In this document: positions 35,881-45,392 of the stretch, one piece after another
How positions within the stretch are numbered: position 1 is the stretch's first letter
Layout: each line of letters begins with the position of its first letter
From: Glaciecola sp028401415
GTDB taxonomy: Bacteria; Pseudomonadota; Gammaproteobacteria; Enterobacterales; Alteromonadaceae
Assembly (NCBI RefSeq): GCF_028401415.2
Contig: NZ_CP171821.2
Location: 4,340,001 to 4,404,000, forward strand
Reading direction: 5' to 3'
Length of the DNA: 64,000 bases
Notes under the pieces: generated by a model
What the model was told of the DNA's origin: nothing
Database searches by the model: none
What the model saw: only the letters and a program-made list of their open reading frames with translations
Program-made: the position numbers and the translations under genes

Positions 35881-36188
35881 TTGTTTCCCCTTTAGGCGTT
35901 GCGGTAGTGAGCGCCGTTTCTTAAACAGGATTCAGAATATTTAGCACAACGGGTTCAAGACCGTTTTTTGTAGGTTACTGCCATTATTGTAGATTTGGCA
36001 AGTTGTTAGAAAGAAACGCTCACAGCAAATGTGAAAGTTGATTCTCCATAGTGCTTTACTGGTGCTTTAAGTTGTCATCTAGGACTAGAGCCTGTTAAAT
36101 CGATTAAGGTGGTGTATTATTCGTCTTACATCTCGCAAGTTGTTTGCATTTTAAACACTGCCAAATTGCCATCAGCGGGAGCTTTGCA
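35881..36188. other. Intergenic region between racemase and a membrane protein
   Basis: No gene is supported. A short hairpin (AACGG/CCGTT at 35948-35965 followed by T6) resembles a weak terminator on the plus strand, but no plus-strand gene lies before it. Confidence 0.35.
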
Positions 36189-36653
36189 GTGAAAATATGG
36201 ATTGAGTATCACAAAGGTATTGTCGCATTCGCGGTTATCGTTATCGCGGTTATCGCTTATATACACGCAAATAATACAAATGATGCCTCTATTTTACAGT
36301 TAACCATTCCACTGGGTATGCTTGGCGCCGTGTTAAGAGAATACGCCGCGTTCGTCAAACAGGACAGCCCATCTGAAAAAGCGCCCAGCGTATTTGTGTT
36401 TTCCGTGATTATTGGCGGCATATTATCTTTAATTCTTACGCTACTGTTTGCTTCAGGTTTGCTCGCCGGGCAGATATTTCCAAATTTAACCGGTGGTGAT
36501 GACACGGTAAGTAGCATTCAGAGTGCGCTTAGAGGCGGTGCAGGAGTTGCCACGAATGCTGACTTATACAAACTGTTGCTTTGGGCGCTTATTGCGGGGT
36601 TTGCTGATAATTTTGTGCTTAATAAGCTGAGTAATCTAACCACGGTGAGATAA
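36189..36653 (+). CDS. Inner-membrane protein of unknown function
   Basis: This 154-residue protein has about four hydrophobic segments (near 8-26, 38-52, 68-95 and 128-142 of the GTG start) and a polar loop (GGDDTVSSIQSALRGGAG). GTG at 36189 with GGGAG seven bases upstream is preferred to a TTG at 36144, which lacks a ribosome binding site. No family is recognised. It is transcribed alone before the sulfatase gene. Confidence 0.65.
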   Translation: MKIWIEYHKGIVAFAVIVIAVIAYIHANNTNDASILQLTIPLGMLGAVLREYAAFVKQDSPSEKAPSVFVFSVIIGGILSLILTLLFASGLLAGQIFPNLTGGDDTVSSIQSALRGGAGVATNADLYKLLLWALIAGFADNFVLNKLSNLTTVR

Positions 36654-36799
36654 ATCAGGGCAATTTGCACGCCTCACAATACCCAGCCTTTTCACTATAA
36701 TATTTTGATTCTGAGTTTAAGTGCGTAATACTCAAGCCTATTTACTCGATTTGCGCTGAGAAGCACACCCTAATACCGCCCCATATAAGGATACACCCC

Positions 36800-38209
36800 A
36801 TGCATCTACCGCCATCAAGGTATATTCGCTTCATCATAGCCATATATTTACTTTTTTGTGCCATGCTGCACGTACATGCGAGTGAAGGAAGTCAATCTCA
36901 GCAATTGCCTAATGTTATTTTAGTGTTCATCGACGATTTAGGCTATGGCGATCTCGGGGTGTATGGGCATCCCACTATTCATACACCTAACTTAGATCAA
37001 TTAGCGCATGAGGGCATTAAAATGACCTCATTTTATGCCGCGGCCTCAGTATGTACGCCCTCCAGAGCCGCATTAATGACTGGAAGATACCCACTCAATG
37101 CCGGTATGCCAGGAAACTTAGGTCCTGATTCGCCGGGTGGTTTGTCGCTTGAGGAGCGAACCCTAGCCGAAGCACTTAAAACAAAAGGCTATCAAACGGC
37201 AGCCTATGGCAAATGGCACCTTGGTGCAGTAAAGGGTTATATGCCTACCGACCGAGGGTTTGATGAATATCTAGGTCTGTTGTATAGCAACGACATGATA
37301 CCGCCTTGGGTAAACACTCAGCGTCCCTTGTACCTTTACACCAATGACAAGCCGATTGAAGAAGCTCTCGATCAAAGCCTACTGACGCAACGCTATACGC
37401 AAGCGGCGAAAGCATTTATTCAAAAAAATAAAGAAGAGCCGTTTTTTATCTACTTAGCTCACTCAATGCCGCACCTGCCCATTTATGCATCTGAAAAATT
37501 CGAAGGACGCTCAGCAGGTGGTGACTACGGGGATGTGATTGAAGAAATTGACAGCACTATGGGCGAGATTATCGCATTAGTGGATGAGCAAGGTTTAGCA
37601 GAAAATACGCTAATTATTTTTACCAGCGATAACGGTCCGTGGCGCAATCTGCCGACCCGCATGTTCAATACAGATGCTGTGGAGAAATGGCATGGTGGCA
37701 GTACTGGGCCCTTAGCCGGGGCGAAAGGCACGAGCTATGAGGGCGGGCAACGCGTGCCAGCGATATTTAGGTGGACGAACACCATTGGCGCTAAACAAGT
37801 GTCTTCTGAGTTAACTAGTACCATGGACATTCATGCGACCATTCTCAAGCTTGCTGGTGTAGAAGAAGCATCGGAAACACCACTAGATGGTCGTGACATA
37901 TTGGCTGTGCTGACTGAAAAGGCGCCATCTCCGCATGACTATTTCTATTATTTTTCTGGCAATAGTCTAGAGGCTGTTAGGGATAAGCGATGGAAGTTGC
38001 GTATTGGCTTAGAGGCCGATGACTGGACATCACCAGAGTATACGAACAGTGATACTCCTGTTTATTTAGAATTGTTTGATTTGAAAAACGATCCTTTCGA
38101 GCAGTTTAATTTGGCGCAGCAACATCCGCAACACGTGCAGCGTCTCAAACAGCAAATGCAAGACTACGCAAAATCTATCGGCGCAAATGTGCGTGCGTTG
38201 CGAAATTGA
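36800..38209 (+). CDS. Secreted sulfatase (type I, formylglycine-dependent)
   Basis: This 469-residue enzyme has a signal peptide (1-28). The metal-binding FIDDLGYGD carries Asp45/Asp46. The active-site motif CTPSRAALMTGRYP holds Cys85, to be converted to formylglycine. Also present are GKWHLG, HSMPHLPI and FTSDNGPW. It resembles arylsulfatase A-type enzymes that remove sulfate from glycans or aryl esters. The anaerobic or aerobic activating enzyme is not encoded in this window. AAGGA precedes the ATG. Algal sulfated polysaccharide is a likely substrate class, by inference. Confidence 0.93.
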   Translation: MHLPPSRYIRFIIAIYLLFCAMLHVHASEGSQSQQLPNVILVFIDDLGYGDLGVYGHPTIHTPNLDQLAHEGIKMTSFYAAASVCTPSRAALMTGRYPLNAGMPGNLGPDSPGGLSLEERTLAEALKTKGYQTAAYGKWHLGAVKGYMPTDRGFDEYLGLLYSNDMIPPWVNTQRPLYLYTNDKPIEEALDQSLLTQRYTQAAKAFIQKNKEEPFFIYLAHSMPHLPIYASEKFEGRSAGGDYGDVIEEIDSTMGEIIALVDEQGLAENTLIIFTSDNGPWRNLPTRMFNTDAVEKWHGGSTGPLAGAKGTSYEGGQRVPAIFRWTNTIGAKQVSSELTSTMDIHATILKLAGVEEASETPLDGRDILAVLTEKAPSPHDYFYYFSGNSLEAVRDKRWKLRIGLEADDWTSPEYTNSDTPVYLELFDLKNDPFEQFNLAQQHPQHVQRLKQQMQDYAKSIGANVRALRN

Positions 38210-38293
38210 CGGTTTGCGAAAACAAAATTGTGTATTGCACGTATAACGATACTAAACGATAACAAAACGCGTTTGCGAACCTAAAGGATTTTA

Positions 38294-39859
38294 ATGGCTT
38301 ACCCAATTCCTAAATCACTACTTGGCGCCGATTCACTCAGTATATGTAGCTGCGACCTTACGGTAATTATCGGTTCTATCGATACACAGGGCCCTTTCAG
38401 CTCATTAATTGAAAGCTTCAATATCGCTAAAAATAGTGACCCCAGGGTAGGGCTTAAGCCTTCTCTGATTGCCTATGATAGCGTGCCGGGTAAACGATTT
38501 TTGCATGTTCCAGTAGGTAACTTGAATCGAGATTATGATGATGTCAGGCGGTTTTTCGATTTAGGCAAAAACATATCTAGTATTTTGCTTGAAATAGAAG
38601 CATTCAATCCACTGCTGACGCTGGGGAAGATTGACTTAACACCAGCGCGTGAAGATGACTATCAGCATGCATTGGAGAACGTGTATTTGGGTATATGCCA
38701 GGGGCTTTGGCAACCGCTTGAGGCAAGAGAAGCACGTGATGAAAAAGCGATTGAGCCGGTTGAATCTATCTCGCTATTTGGTATTAACGAAAGGCAGGTG
38801 AAGTATCTCAACGCTTTAGAAGCAGGAAAACGCCTCGCGAGAGACCTTTGTGGCACCGAACCAGAACGAATGTCACCCATTAAATTTGCTGAATATTGCC
38901 AGGCCGCATTTTCCGATAGTGTCGTTTCGGTAGATGTTATTGAGAATGAGCATCAAATGCTTAAATCCTATCCCTGTTTGCATGCGGTTGCCAGGGCATC
39001 GCTGGAGACTCCGCGACAGCATCCTAGAATTATACAGCTTACTTACGAGGGCGAAAATCCACAGCGTACGCTTTTCCTAGCCGGTAAAGGCATCACCTAC
39101 GATACTGGCGGTGCAGATTTAAAAGTTAATGGTCATATGGCAGGCATGAGCCGCGACAAAGGCGGCGCAGCTGGCGTGGCTGGTATTATGCAGACATTAG
39201 CCCTACTTAAACCCACAGGAATTAAAGTGGTTGCCTCCATTGCAGCCGTTCGAAATTCAATTGGGGCGGACGCGTATGTGCCCGATGAAATCATTACTTC
39301 TCATGCAGGCGTGCGCGTCAGAGTGGGTAATACTGACGCTGAAGGTAGGATGGTATTGACAGACGTTTTATCCCACCTGCGCGAGCAAGCCGTATTGGCC
39401 GTGAATCCACAAATATTCTCAGTCGCAACCTTAACCGGACATGCTGCAATTGCCTTTGGCCCATATACTGCCTTACTTGAAAATCAACAAGCGATTGAGC
39501 AAGGCGTAAGCGACACATTGATTGCTGCTGGTCATCAGTGGTCAGACCCTTGTGAACAATCAAGAGTCAGGCGCGAAGACTACGATTTTATTAAGCCGCG
39601 CTCTAAGGCGGATGATGTTTTATCGTCTAACAATGCGGCGTCGGTTGGCACAGTAAGGGGACACCAGTTTCCGATGGCATTTTTGAGCATTGCCTCAGGC
39701 ATAGAGAGTCACAATGCAAGCAGTGAAAGTGCAATAGCCTATACCCATGTTGATATTGCAGGCTCCGGCATTGAAGGCTTAGATTGGCAGCATGGCAAGC
39801 CTACAGCGGCGCCGGTCGCAGCGTTTGTCGCAAGCTACGTAAAGCCTTTGCTTGACTAA
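38294..39859 (+). CDS. M17-family leucyl aminopeptidase
   Basis: This 521-residue enzyme has a variable N-terminal domain and a C-terminal M17 catalytic domain. The metal and active-site region reads GKGITYDTGGADLKVNGHM, then MSRDKGGAAGV, and the signature NTDAEGRMVL starts at residue 346. Known members release N-terminal residues using two Zn or Mn ions. It differs from E. coli PepA in the DTGGADLK segment, and belongs to a sequence-divergent branch. It follows the sulfatase by 84 bases but the pairing has no evident functional link. Confidence 0.9.
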   Translation: MAYPIPKSLLGADSLSICSCDLTVIIGSIDTQGPFSSLIESFNIAKNSDPRVGLKPSLIAYDSVPGKRFLHVPVGNLNRDYDDVRRFFDLGKNISSILLEIEAFNPLLTLGKIDLTPAREDDYQHALENVYLGICQGLWQPLEAREARDEKAIEPVESISLFGINERQVKYLNALEAGKRLARDLCGTEPERMSPIKFAEYCQAAFSDSVVSVDVIENEHQMLKSYPCLHAVARASLETPRQHPRIIQLTYEGENPQRTLFLAGKGITYDTGGADLKVNGHMAGMSRDKGGAAGVAGIMQTLALLKPTGIKVVASIAAVRNSIGADAYVPDEIITSHAGVRVRVGNTDAEGRMVLTDVLSHLREQAVLAVNPQIFSVATLTGHAAIAFGPYTALLENQQAIEQGVSDTLIAAGHQWSDPCEQSRVRREDYDFIKPRSKADDVLSSNNAASVGTVRGHQFPMAFLSIASGIESHNASSESAIAYTHVDIAGSGIEGLDWQHGKPTAAPVAAFVASYVKPLLD

Positions 39860-39905
39860 GATTTTCAGTTTATCAACGGAGTATGACCAACAGGCGTTAA
39901 TCAGA

Positions 39906-40190
39906 ATGCAAAATAAGCAACTAAAGGTGGAAGGAAAATCGCTGAATACCGGTCTTTATCGGCACTACAAAGGCGGCATGTATCGAGTCATTGATTTGGT
40001 GAGACATTCTGAGACGGAAGAAACATTGGTGTTGTATAAACCTTTGTACGACCCTCAAACCCACCAAGCCTGCGATAATCAGTCCTTATGGGTTCGCCCG
40101 GCTTATATGTTCTTTGAAAGCGTTACAGTAGATGGCAATAATCGGATGAGGTTTGAATATTTAGCTGAACAAAGTTTAATTGCTGAATGA
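39906..40190 (+). CDS. DUF1653-family protein
   Basis: This 94-residue protein has the DUF1653 core GLYRHYKGGMYRVIDLVRHSET, LVLYKPLY and LWVRPAYMFFE, a small beta-barrel-like domain of unknown role. ATG at 39906 gives the usual domain-only length; an in-frame TTG at 39852 would overlap the aminopeptidase gene. It probably follows pepA-like transcription. Confidence 0.82.
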   Translation: MQNKQLKVEGKSLNTGLYRHYKGGMYRVIDLVRHSETEETLVLYKPLYDPQTHQACDNQSLWVRPAYMFFESVTVDGNNRMRFEYLAEQSLIAE

Positions 40191-40343
40191 GAAGTAGGCA
40201 CAACAAAAGTCGGCATAACAAAAGTCGGCAAGTATGTGCGTGTGTACTATACTGAGCTCAAATCTAACTCGCTGAATAATCGCATATATGCGACGACATT
40301 AATTTTGCGCCCTGCGCTTTAAACACTACCACTAGGAAATTGT

Positions 40344-41192
40344 ATGAAACGAGTATTAATCGCAGTTCTGCTAGCAAGCACGTCGATAGCCACTATCGCC
40401 CAAGACCGCTTTGCAGACGTAGAAGTGACTGCCGAGCATATCGGCGGTTCGGTGCACATGTTAATTGGAGCAGGCGGGAATATTGGCGTATCCGCAGGGG
40501 ACGATGGTGTATTGATGATAGATGATCAATACGCGCCGCTTGCGGAAAAAATCAGTGCAGCCATTAGCGGCTTAAGCGATGCGCCAAAGCGCTTTGTGAT
40601 CAACACCCATTATCATGGCGATCACACCGGCTCCAATGCTTTTTTTGCTGAAAACAAAGGCGTTACAATATTTGCACATGAAAACGTGCGCATGCGCCTT
40701 GCGTCGGGAGAAGATGTGAGTCCCGCGATGCTGCCAGTGGTGACTTACCAAGATGGCGTTAAGTTTCATATGAATGGCGAAACCGTGCACGTTTTTCATT
40801 TACCTGATGGCCATACTGACGGCGACAGTGCGATTTGGTTTGAACAGCCAGATGTGTTGCACACAGGTGACTTATTCTTTAAAGACATGTTTCCCTATAT
40901 TGACTTAGGAGCCGGCGGAAGCGTCAATGGCTATATTCAGTCTGTTGAAGTGTTGCTCAGCAAAATTGACGATGACACTCAGGTGATCCCAGGGCACGGT
41001 ACCTTGGCAAACAAGGCTGACTTGCAGCGCTTTGTTGATATGATCAAAGAAACAAACGCGTTCGTGCAGTCGAAAAAAGTCGAAGGCCTCAGCGAGCAAG
41101 CCGTAATTGATGCAGGTTTACCCGAAAAATGGGACAGTTGGGCATGGCGTTTTATCACCGAAGAACGCTGGATAAAGACGCTGTATCAATAA
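40344..41192 (+). CDS. Exported metallo-beta-lactamase-fold hydrolase
   Basis: This 282-residue protein has a signal peptide (1-19) and the zinc motif NTHYHGDHTG (His89, His91, Asp93, His94), with further ligands in PDGHTDGDS, HTGDLFF and PGHG. The family is broad (thioesterases, glyoxalases, lactonases and beta-lactamases); the exact substrate is not visible. It resembles the periplasmic quinoprotein-relay type of MBL protein. A shared terminator separates it from the convergent amidohydrolase gene. Confidence 0.9.
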   Translation: MKRVLIAVLLASTSIATIAQDRFADVEVTAEHIGGSVHMLIGAGGNIGVSAGDDGVLMIDDQYAPLAEKISAAISGLSDAPKRFVINTHYHGDHTGSNAFFAENKGVTIFAHENVRMRLASGEDVSPAMLPVVTYQDGVKFHMNGETVHVFHLPDGHTDGDSAIWFEQPDVLHTGDLFFKDMFPYIDLGAGGSVNGYIQSVEVLLSKIDDDTQVIPGHGTLANKADLQRFVDMIKETNAFVQSKKVEGLSEQAVIDAGLPEKWDSWAWRFITEERWIKTLYQ

Positions 41193-41218
41193 GCGTTTTA
41201 TGTCAAAGCAGACCAAAC

Positions 41219-41246
41219 AAAAACCCCGCATTATTGTGGGGTTTTT
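41219..41246. terminator. Bidirectional terminator between MBL hydrolase and amidohydrolase
   Basis: AAAAACCCCGCA pairs with TGTGGGGTTTTT (one G-T pair) across the loop TTAT. A-run and T-run flank both sides, and it overlaps the amidohydrolase stop. Confidence 0.92.
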
Positions 41247-42985
41247 GCATATTTTTGTTGTCCGTTCACCCACGTTTCAATTACCTGTGTGTCCCGAATA
41301 AGGGATGCATCGACTTCAAAAATATCCCTGTCGATGATGACAAAATCCGCTTTTTTCCCCGGTGCTAAGCTACCAATCATATCTTCTTGAAAGGCCGCGT
41401 ATGCCGCATCTATGGTAAAGCCTTTAAATGCTTGTGCACGCGTCACAGATTCTTCTTTTATCCAACCTTCTGCAGGCTGCTGGTTCGCGTCTTGCCTTGT
41501 AACCGCCGCATGCAAACCATGAAAAGGATTGGCTAGTTCTACGGGAAAATCACTTCCAAAGGCAATAATTGAGCCCTGTTTCAAGAATGTCTGCCAGGCA
41601 TAAGCACCTCTGAGCCTTGCAATGCCAAGCCTAGCTTCTGCCATATTCATATCGCTGGTGGCATGAGTTGGCTGCATGGATGGTATGACGCCGTATTCTT
41701 TGAACAGTGGTATATCTTCAACGGCCACCACTTGTGCGTGCTCAATACGGTGACGCCCCGGGTTTTCCTGAAAGTTCTTAAAGCTACGATTGAATTGCTC
41801 CAAGGCTAAGCGATTGGCTCTATCGCCAATGGCATGGAAATTTAGTTGAAAGCCAGCACCAATCACGCTATTAAATAACATTGGTAGGCGTTCCTCTGCG
41901 GTCACTAATAATCCCACGTTATCTGGGTCATCTGAATAAGGTGCAAGTAATGCTGCGCCCCTGCTGCCCAGTGCGCCATCGCCGTAAGCTTTTACGCTGC
42001 GAATGGATAAAAATCCAGCTTCGTCTTGGAAGTGTCCTTGCGCAAGCATGTCGGTGATATTTGGGTCGGTAGCAGAAAGCATGGCGTAAATTCTAAAATC
42101 AAGGTCTTCGTTTTTAGCTTGCTTGATATATAAGGCTCTTACTGCTTCACTTATCCCTGCGTCATGGGCGCTAGTAATGCCGAGGCTCAGTAAATGTTGG
42201 CTGGCAAGTTGCAATTGATAAGTCTTATCTTCAATGGTCGGAAGTGGGCGCTTTTCAAACACCAGATAGCTTGCATTATCAATGAGTAAGCCTGTTGGTT
42301 CGCCGTTTTCATCCTTGACAATTTCACCACCGCTCGGTGAGGGAGTATTGTTATCAATACCGGCTAAGCTTAAGGCCTTTGAGTTAACCCAGTCTGCGTG
42401 ACCGTCTACTCGGCTAAGCATAACCGGCCGGTCAGGGAAGGCCTCATCCAAACTGGCTTTGCTTGGAAATTGTTGATTCGGCCATAAGACCTGATTCCAG
42501 CCTCTACCGATTATCCACTCACCATTGCTATCTCTGCTTGAGATATGCGCTTTAATTCGCTCGACCGCCTCTTGCTCACTCTGTGTGCCGCGTAAATCGA
42601 CCTGCACCAAGTTTTCACCAAGACCTAGAATATGACCGTGAGCATCGATTAAACCAGGGATCATAGTCGCTTGCTTCATATCGCGAGGAATTGTGTGTTG
42701 TACGCTCTGAACCTTGTTTAATTCCTCACCAATTGCCATCACTTTGTCATTTTCAATGTAGATTTCAGAAAACCGAATCAGCTCACCGTCACCATTTAAG
42801 GTGTAGCCATTTACATTGGTAAGATAATGCGCGTTTGGCTTATTTGGTGCTGCTTCTGTGTTCATGGCCAAAGCGGCACTTGCGCTGTTAGAAAACATCG
42901 TGAAATACGTGAATACACTCAAGCTAAGCAGTGTTGCCAAATTAAATTGATGCCCCCAAAAAAGCGGGTAGGCTCTCTTAATCAT
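41231..42985 (-). CDS. Exported amidohydrolase, YtcJ-like
   Basis: This 584-residue protein has a signal peptide (about 1-38, ending SASAALA) and an amidohydrolase-superfamily barrel. Metal motif PGLIDAHGHILG is followed by RVDGHADWVN, FHAIGDRANRLALEQF, HRIEHAQV and FGSDFPVE, with the beta-sandwich closing at PGKKADFVIID. YtcJ-type enzymes hydrolyse amide or formamide bonds; the substrate is unknown. It is transcribed alone and converges on the MBL gene. Confidence 0.9.
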   Translation of the reverse strand: MIKRAYPLFWGHQFNLATLLSLSVFTYFTMFSNSASAALAMNTEAAPNKPNAHYLTNVNGYTLNGDGELIRFSEIYIENDKVMAIGEELNKVQSVQHTIPRDMKQATMIPGLIDAHGHILGLGENLVQVDLRGTQSEQEAVERIKAHISSRDSNGEWIIGRGWNQVLWPNQQFPSKASLDEAFPDRPVMLSRVDGHADWVNSKALSLAGIDNNTPSPSGGEIVKDENGEPTGLLIDNASYLVFEKRPLPTIEDKTYQLQLASQHLLSLGITSAHDAGISEAVRALYIKQAKNEDLDFRIYAMLSATDPNITDMLAQGHFQDEAGFLSIRSVKAYGDGALGSRGAALLAPYSDDPDNVGLLVTAEERLPMLFNSVIGAGFQLNFHAIGDRANRLALEQFNRSFKNFQENPGRHRIEHAQVVAVEDIPLFKEYGVIPSMQPTHATSDMNMAEARLGIARLRGAYAWQTFLKQGSIIAFGSDFPVELANPFHGLHAAVTRQDANQQPAEGWIKEESVTRAQAFKGFTIDAAYAAFQEDMIGSLAPGKKADFVIIDRDIFEVDASLIRDTQVIETWVNGQQKYAKTPQ

Positions 42986-43044
42986 TTTTGTATTCCCTGA
43001 TGGTTAGTATATGCGCATGTATGGCTATTTAATGTCATAAAAGC

Positions 43045-44091
43045 TTATCGATCAAGACTAGGACGAATGGCAAGCGCATCAGTGCTATACACTTTTTGCA
43101 TGCTTTGTTGGCTAATGTTGCCGCCAGATATTATCACCATAATACGTTTTCTGGATGGTGTCTTTTTTAATTCTTTGGCTTGTATATGATTTATGTGCTC
43201 AACTACCGCCTGCATGGTCATTGCGCAAGTGGGCTCAATGTGCAGTTTTAAAATGTGCTGTAGCCATTGCGTCCAATACACAATATCGTGCTCACTGATT
43301 TCATAAAAAGCATCGACCTTTTTCAGAATTTTAAAGGTGTGCTCGCCAACACTGGGCGTGGCTGCGCCATCGGCTAATGTTTTGGGTGGCTCACTGAGTG
43401 AAATAATTCGGTTTTCGCGCAAAGATTGGGCCGCATCATTCGCTTCAAGAGGCTCTGCTCCAATCACTTCAATATTCGGGTTCATTGCCTTGGCACAAAC
43501 AATCGTGCCGCTAAGCAAGCCCCCACCGCCGCAAGGGGTGGCAATGACATCAATATTATCTACCTGTTTGAGTGCTTCAAATGAGGCAGTGCCTTGACCG
43601 GCGATAATATAGGGATGATTAAACGGGGGTATCCATACCGTGTTGTTATCGTCGCTCGCTGATTTAACCGCTGCATCTGCTTCAATTCTAGTATCAAAAG
43701 TATGGAGCTTAGCGCCGTATGAGCGTGTGGCTGCTGCCTTAATTTGGGAGATATTAGCTGCGCTGTAAATGCTTACCGGCACATTAAATTTTGCGCCTGC
43801 GTATGCCACTGCTTGCGCATGATTGCCTGAGGAGTTTGCCACAATGTGTTTAGGTAGGCGGCCTTGAGCTTTCAATTGAGATAAGAAATGCATCGCCCCG
43901 CGCAGTTTAAATGCACCGGTCGTTTGTAAACATTCTGCCTTAAAAAATATCTCATGGCCTAACCAAGTGTTGAGTAAAGATGAACTAAAAACGGGGGTGT
44001 TGACGATATGTGGCGAAATCAGTTCGTTAGCTCGTTCGATATCTGCAAAAGTAATGCTCATTGATCTGCGGCGCCCATATAGTTTAAACAT
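43045..44091 (-). CDS. PLP-dependent serine/threonine dehydratase or serine racemase
   Basis: This fold-type II PLP enzyme has 348 residues from the first ATG, or 338 from Met11 (MSITFADI). The Schiff-base Lys is in TTGAFKLRGAM, the substrate loop is SSGNHAQAVA, and the phosphate-binding loop is PCGGGGLLSG. C-terminal SGGNISQ matches serine racemases and catabolic threonine dehydratases without an ACT domain. The family cannot be split by eye between L-Thr deamination and Ser racemisation. Confidence 0.88.
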   Translation of the reverse strand: MFKLYGRRRSMSITFADIERANELISPHIVNTPVFSSSLLNTWLGHEIFFKAECLQTTGAFKLRGAMHFLSQLKAQGRLPKHIVANSSGNHAQAVAYAGAKFNVPVSIYSAANISQIKAAATRSYGAKLHTFDTRIEADAAVKSASDDNNTVWIPPFNHPYIIAGQGTASFEALKQVDNIDVIATPCGGGGLLSGTIVCAKAMNPNIEVIGAEPLEANDAAQSLRENRIISLSEPPKTLADGAATPSVGEHTFKILKKVDAFYEISEHDIVYWTQWLQHILKLHIEPTCAMTMQAVVEHINHIQAKELKKTPSRKRIMVIISGGNISQQSMQKVYSTDALAIRPSLDR

Positions 44092-44196
44092 GCATTCTTA
44101 AAACAAGTTAATGTGTAATTGCTTGAAATCTTGTGCATATTAAATGATTTATTGTTATGTTGCCTTACATGAAAAGCTAACACATACGACGCTTGA

Positions 44197-44826
44197 ATGA
44201 CTAGGAAATATACAGCATGTGTAGTAGGCGCTTCTGGATTGGTTGGCAAAGCATTGGTCAATCAGCTATGCCAAGATGAACGATACGAGTCCATCACCTG
44301 TTTGGTGCGTTCTGTGCTGCCAGCTAGGCATTATTATGACCCGATTGGGAAAATTAAACCCCTAGTCATCGATTTTGATCAGTTCCAAGATTATCAGGGA
44401 TATTTTACGGTAGACCATGTTTACTGCTGTCTGGGAACCACAATCAAAGATGCTGGCAGTAAAAGCGCATTTCGTCGCGTTGATTTTGAATTCGTTCATG
44501 TTGCTGCGCAATTGGCAAGAGCTCAGCGAGCGACGAGTTTTGTATGGATTTCGTCATTGCATGCTAACGCAAAAAGCAAAAGCTTTTATTTAAAAGTAAA
44601 AGGCGAGCTGGAGAACGCAATTTTAACGATGCCGCAGCTCAACAATGCCGCAGCGGTGCGGCCGCCATTATTGGACGGCCACAGAGATAAACCCAGAGCA
44701 GGTGAGCGCTTTGCGCTTAAGGTACTAAAGTGCCTTTCGCCCATTATGAAAGGACCGCTAGAGAAATATCGTCCTGTGGATGCAAATCAAGTGGCCTCGC
44801 AAATGATAAGCTTACAGGTGTTTTAG
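44197..44826 (+). CDS. NAD(P)-binding Rossmann-fold protein (HTATIP2-like)
   Basis: This 209-residue protein begins with the dinucleotide-binding VVGASGLVGKALVNQL and has CCLGTTIKDAGSK and WISSLHAN, then a Y-x3-K pair (YLKVKGELE). It resembles atypical short-chain dehydrogenases of the HTATIP2/YwnB type. No substrate is known. It is divergent from the dehydratase gene across about 105 bases. Confidence 0.85.
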   Translation: MTRKYTACVVGASGLVGKALVNQLCQDERYESITCLVRSVLPARHYYDPIGKIKPLVIDFDQFQDYQGYFTVDHVYCCLGTTIKDAGSKSAFRRVDFEFVHVAAQLARAQRATSFVWISSLHANAKSKSFYLKVKGELENAILTMPQLNNAAAVRPPLLDGHRDKPRAGERFALKVLKCLSPIMKGPLEKYRPVDANQVASQMISLQVF

Positions 44827-44962
44827 AGCCTGTAAGCCATTCGTAAGCGTTTAGTGTCATTAGGTACATAACTCAAGCAAAATTAATTAAAGTATTTGGC
44901 AAATATTGTGGATATAGAAGTATAGATACATCCCTTATCACTTAAATAATGAGGTTACGTTA

Positions 44963-45334
44963 ATGAACAGTTGCATCCCGCATGACACTAAAGCCTTGTT
45001 TAACCAAGTAAAAGTAGAAAAATTCTGGTGGGACGGCGTGCAGGTCAATATTCCTTTTCATTGTATCTATGCCGTTATCCCCAACCCTGTCGCGGACCAT
45101 CACAGTAAAATTAATGGTTTTGACGTACCGGTTTTAGTGTTGGGCGATTATCATGTGCCGATTTGGGATCCAATGCATAAGGAGCTAAAAGGTATGCCAA
45201 AGTATGCCGTGGTGCTGACTCATCAAGAAGGCGATAAATTTGGCTTGTATGCCTATCCCGCAGACTGCATGGATGAAAGCTATTGCATCACTTACGATGA
45301 ATGGTTTGCCAGACAAAAGACAAACACGCCCTAG
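44963..45334 (+). CDS. Small soluble protein, possibly CheW-like
   Basis: This 123-residue soluble protein starts at ATG 44963 after GAGG. Its pattern NIPFHCIYAVIP, then DYHVPIWDP, then YAVVLTHQEGDKFGLYA is reminiscent of CheW domains (conserved hydrophobic strand, V-P-V-x-D and G-L-x-V segments). That is only a visual similarity; no chemotaxis gene is nearby. The last codons, encoding about RQKTNTP and TAG, are the right end of a miniature element (45313-45334), so the original C-terminus was altered. Confidence 0.5.
   Translation: MNSCIPHDTKALFNQVKVEKFWWDGVQVNIPFHCIYAVIPNPVADHHSKINGFDVPVLVLGDYHVPIWDPMHKELKGMPKYAVVLTHQEGDKFGLYAYPADCMDESYCITYDEWFARQKTNTP
45313..45334. repeat. Solo right end of a miniature element inside the 3' end of a gene
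   Basis: ACAAAAGACAAACACGCCC followed by TAG matches the right end of the element at 52003-52028 with one inserted A and small changes. No left end is seen upstream, where the coding sequence continues. It supplies the end of the gene at 44963. Confidence 0.6.
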
Positions 45335-45392
45335 CTTATTCTTAGAATATCCGCATAATACCCAGCCTTAAATCTAGGCTTGAGAGTGTCAT

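Noticed and set aside
35948..35970. Short hairpin with T6
   Set aside because: The stem is only five base pairs and no plus-strand gene precedes it.
36083..36096. CTAGAGCCTGTT, similar to IS5-type ends
   Set aside because: Too short, with no inverted partner and no transposase nearby.
44820..44840. Stop TAG followed by AGCCTGT after the Rossmann-fold gene, similar to an element end
   Set aside because: Only about six bases agree with the element ends and there is no partner, so chance is sufficient.
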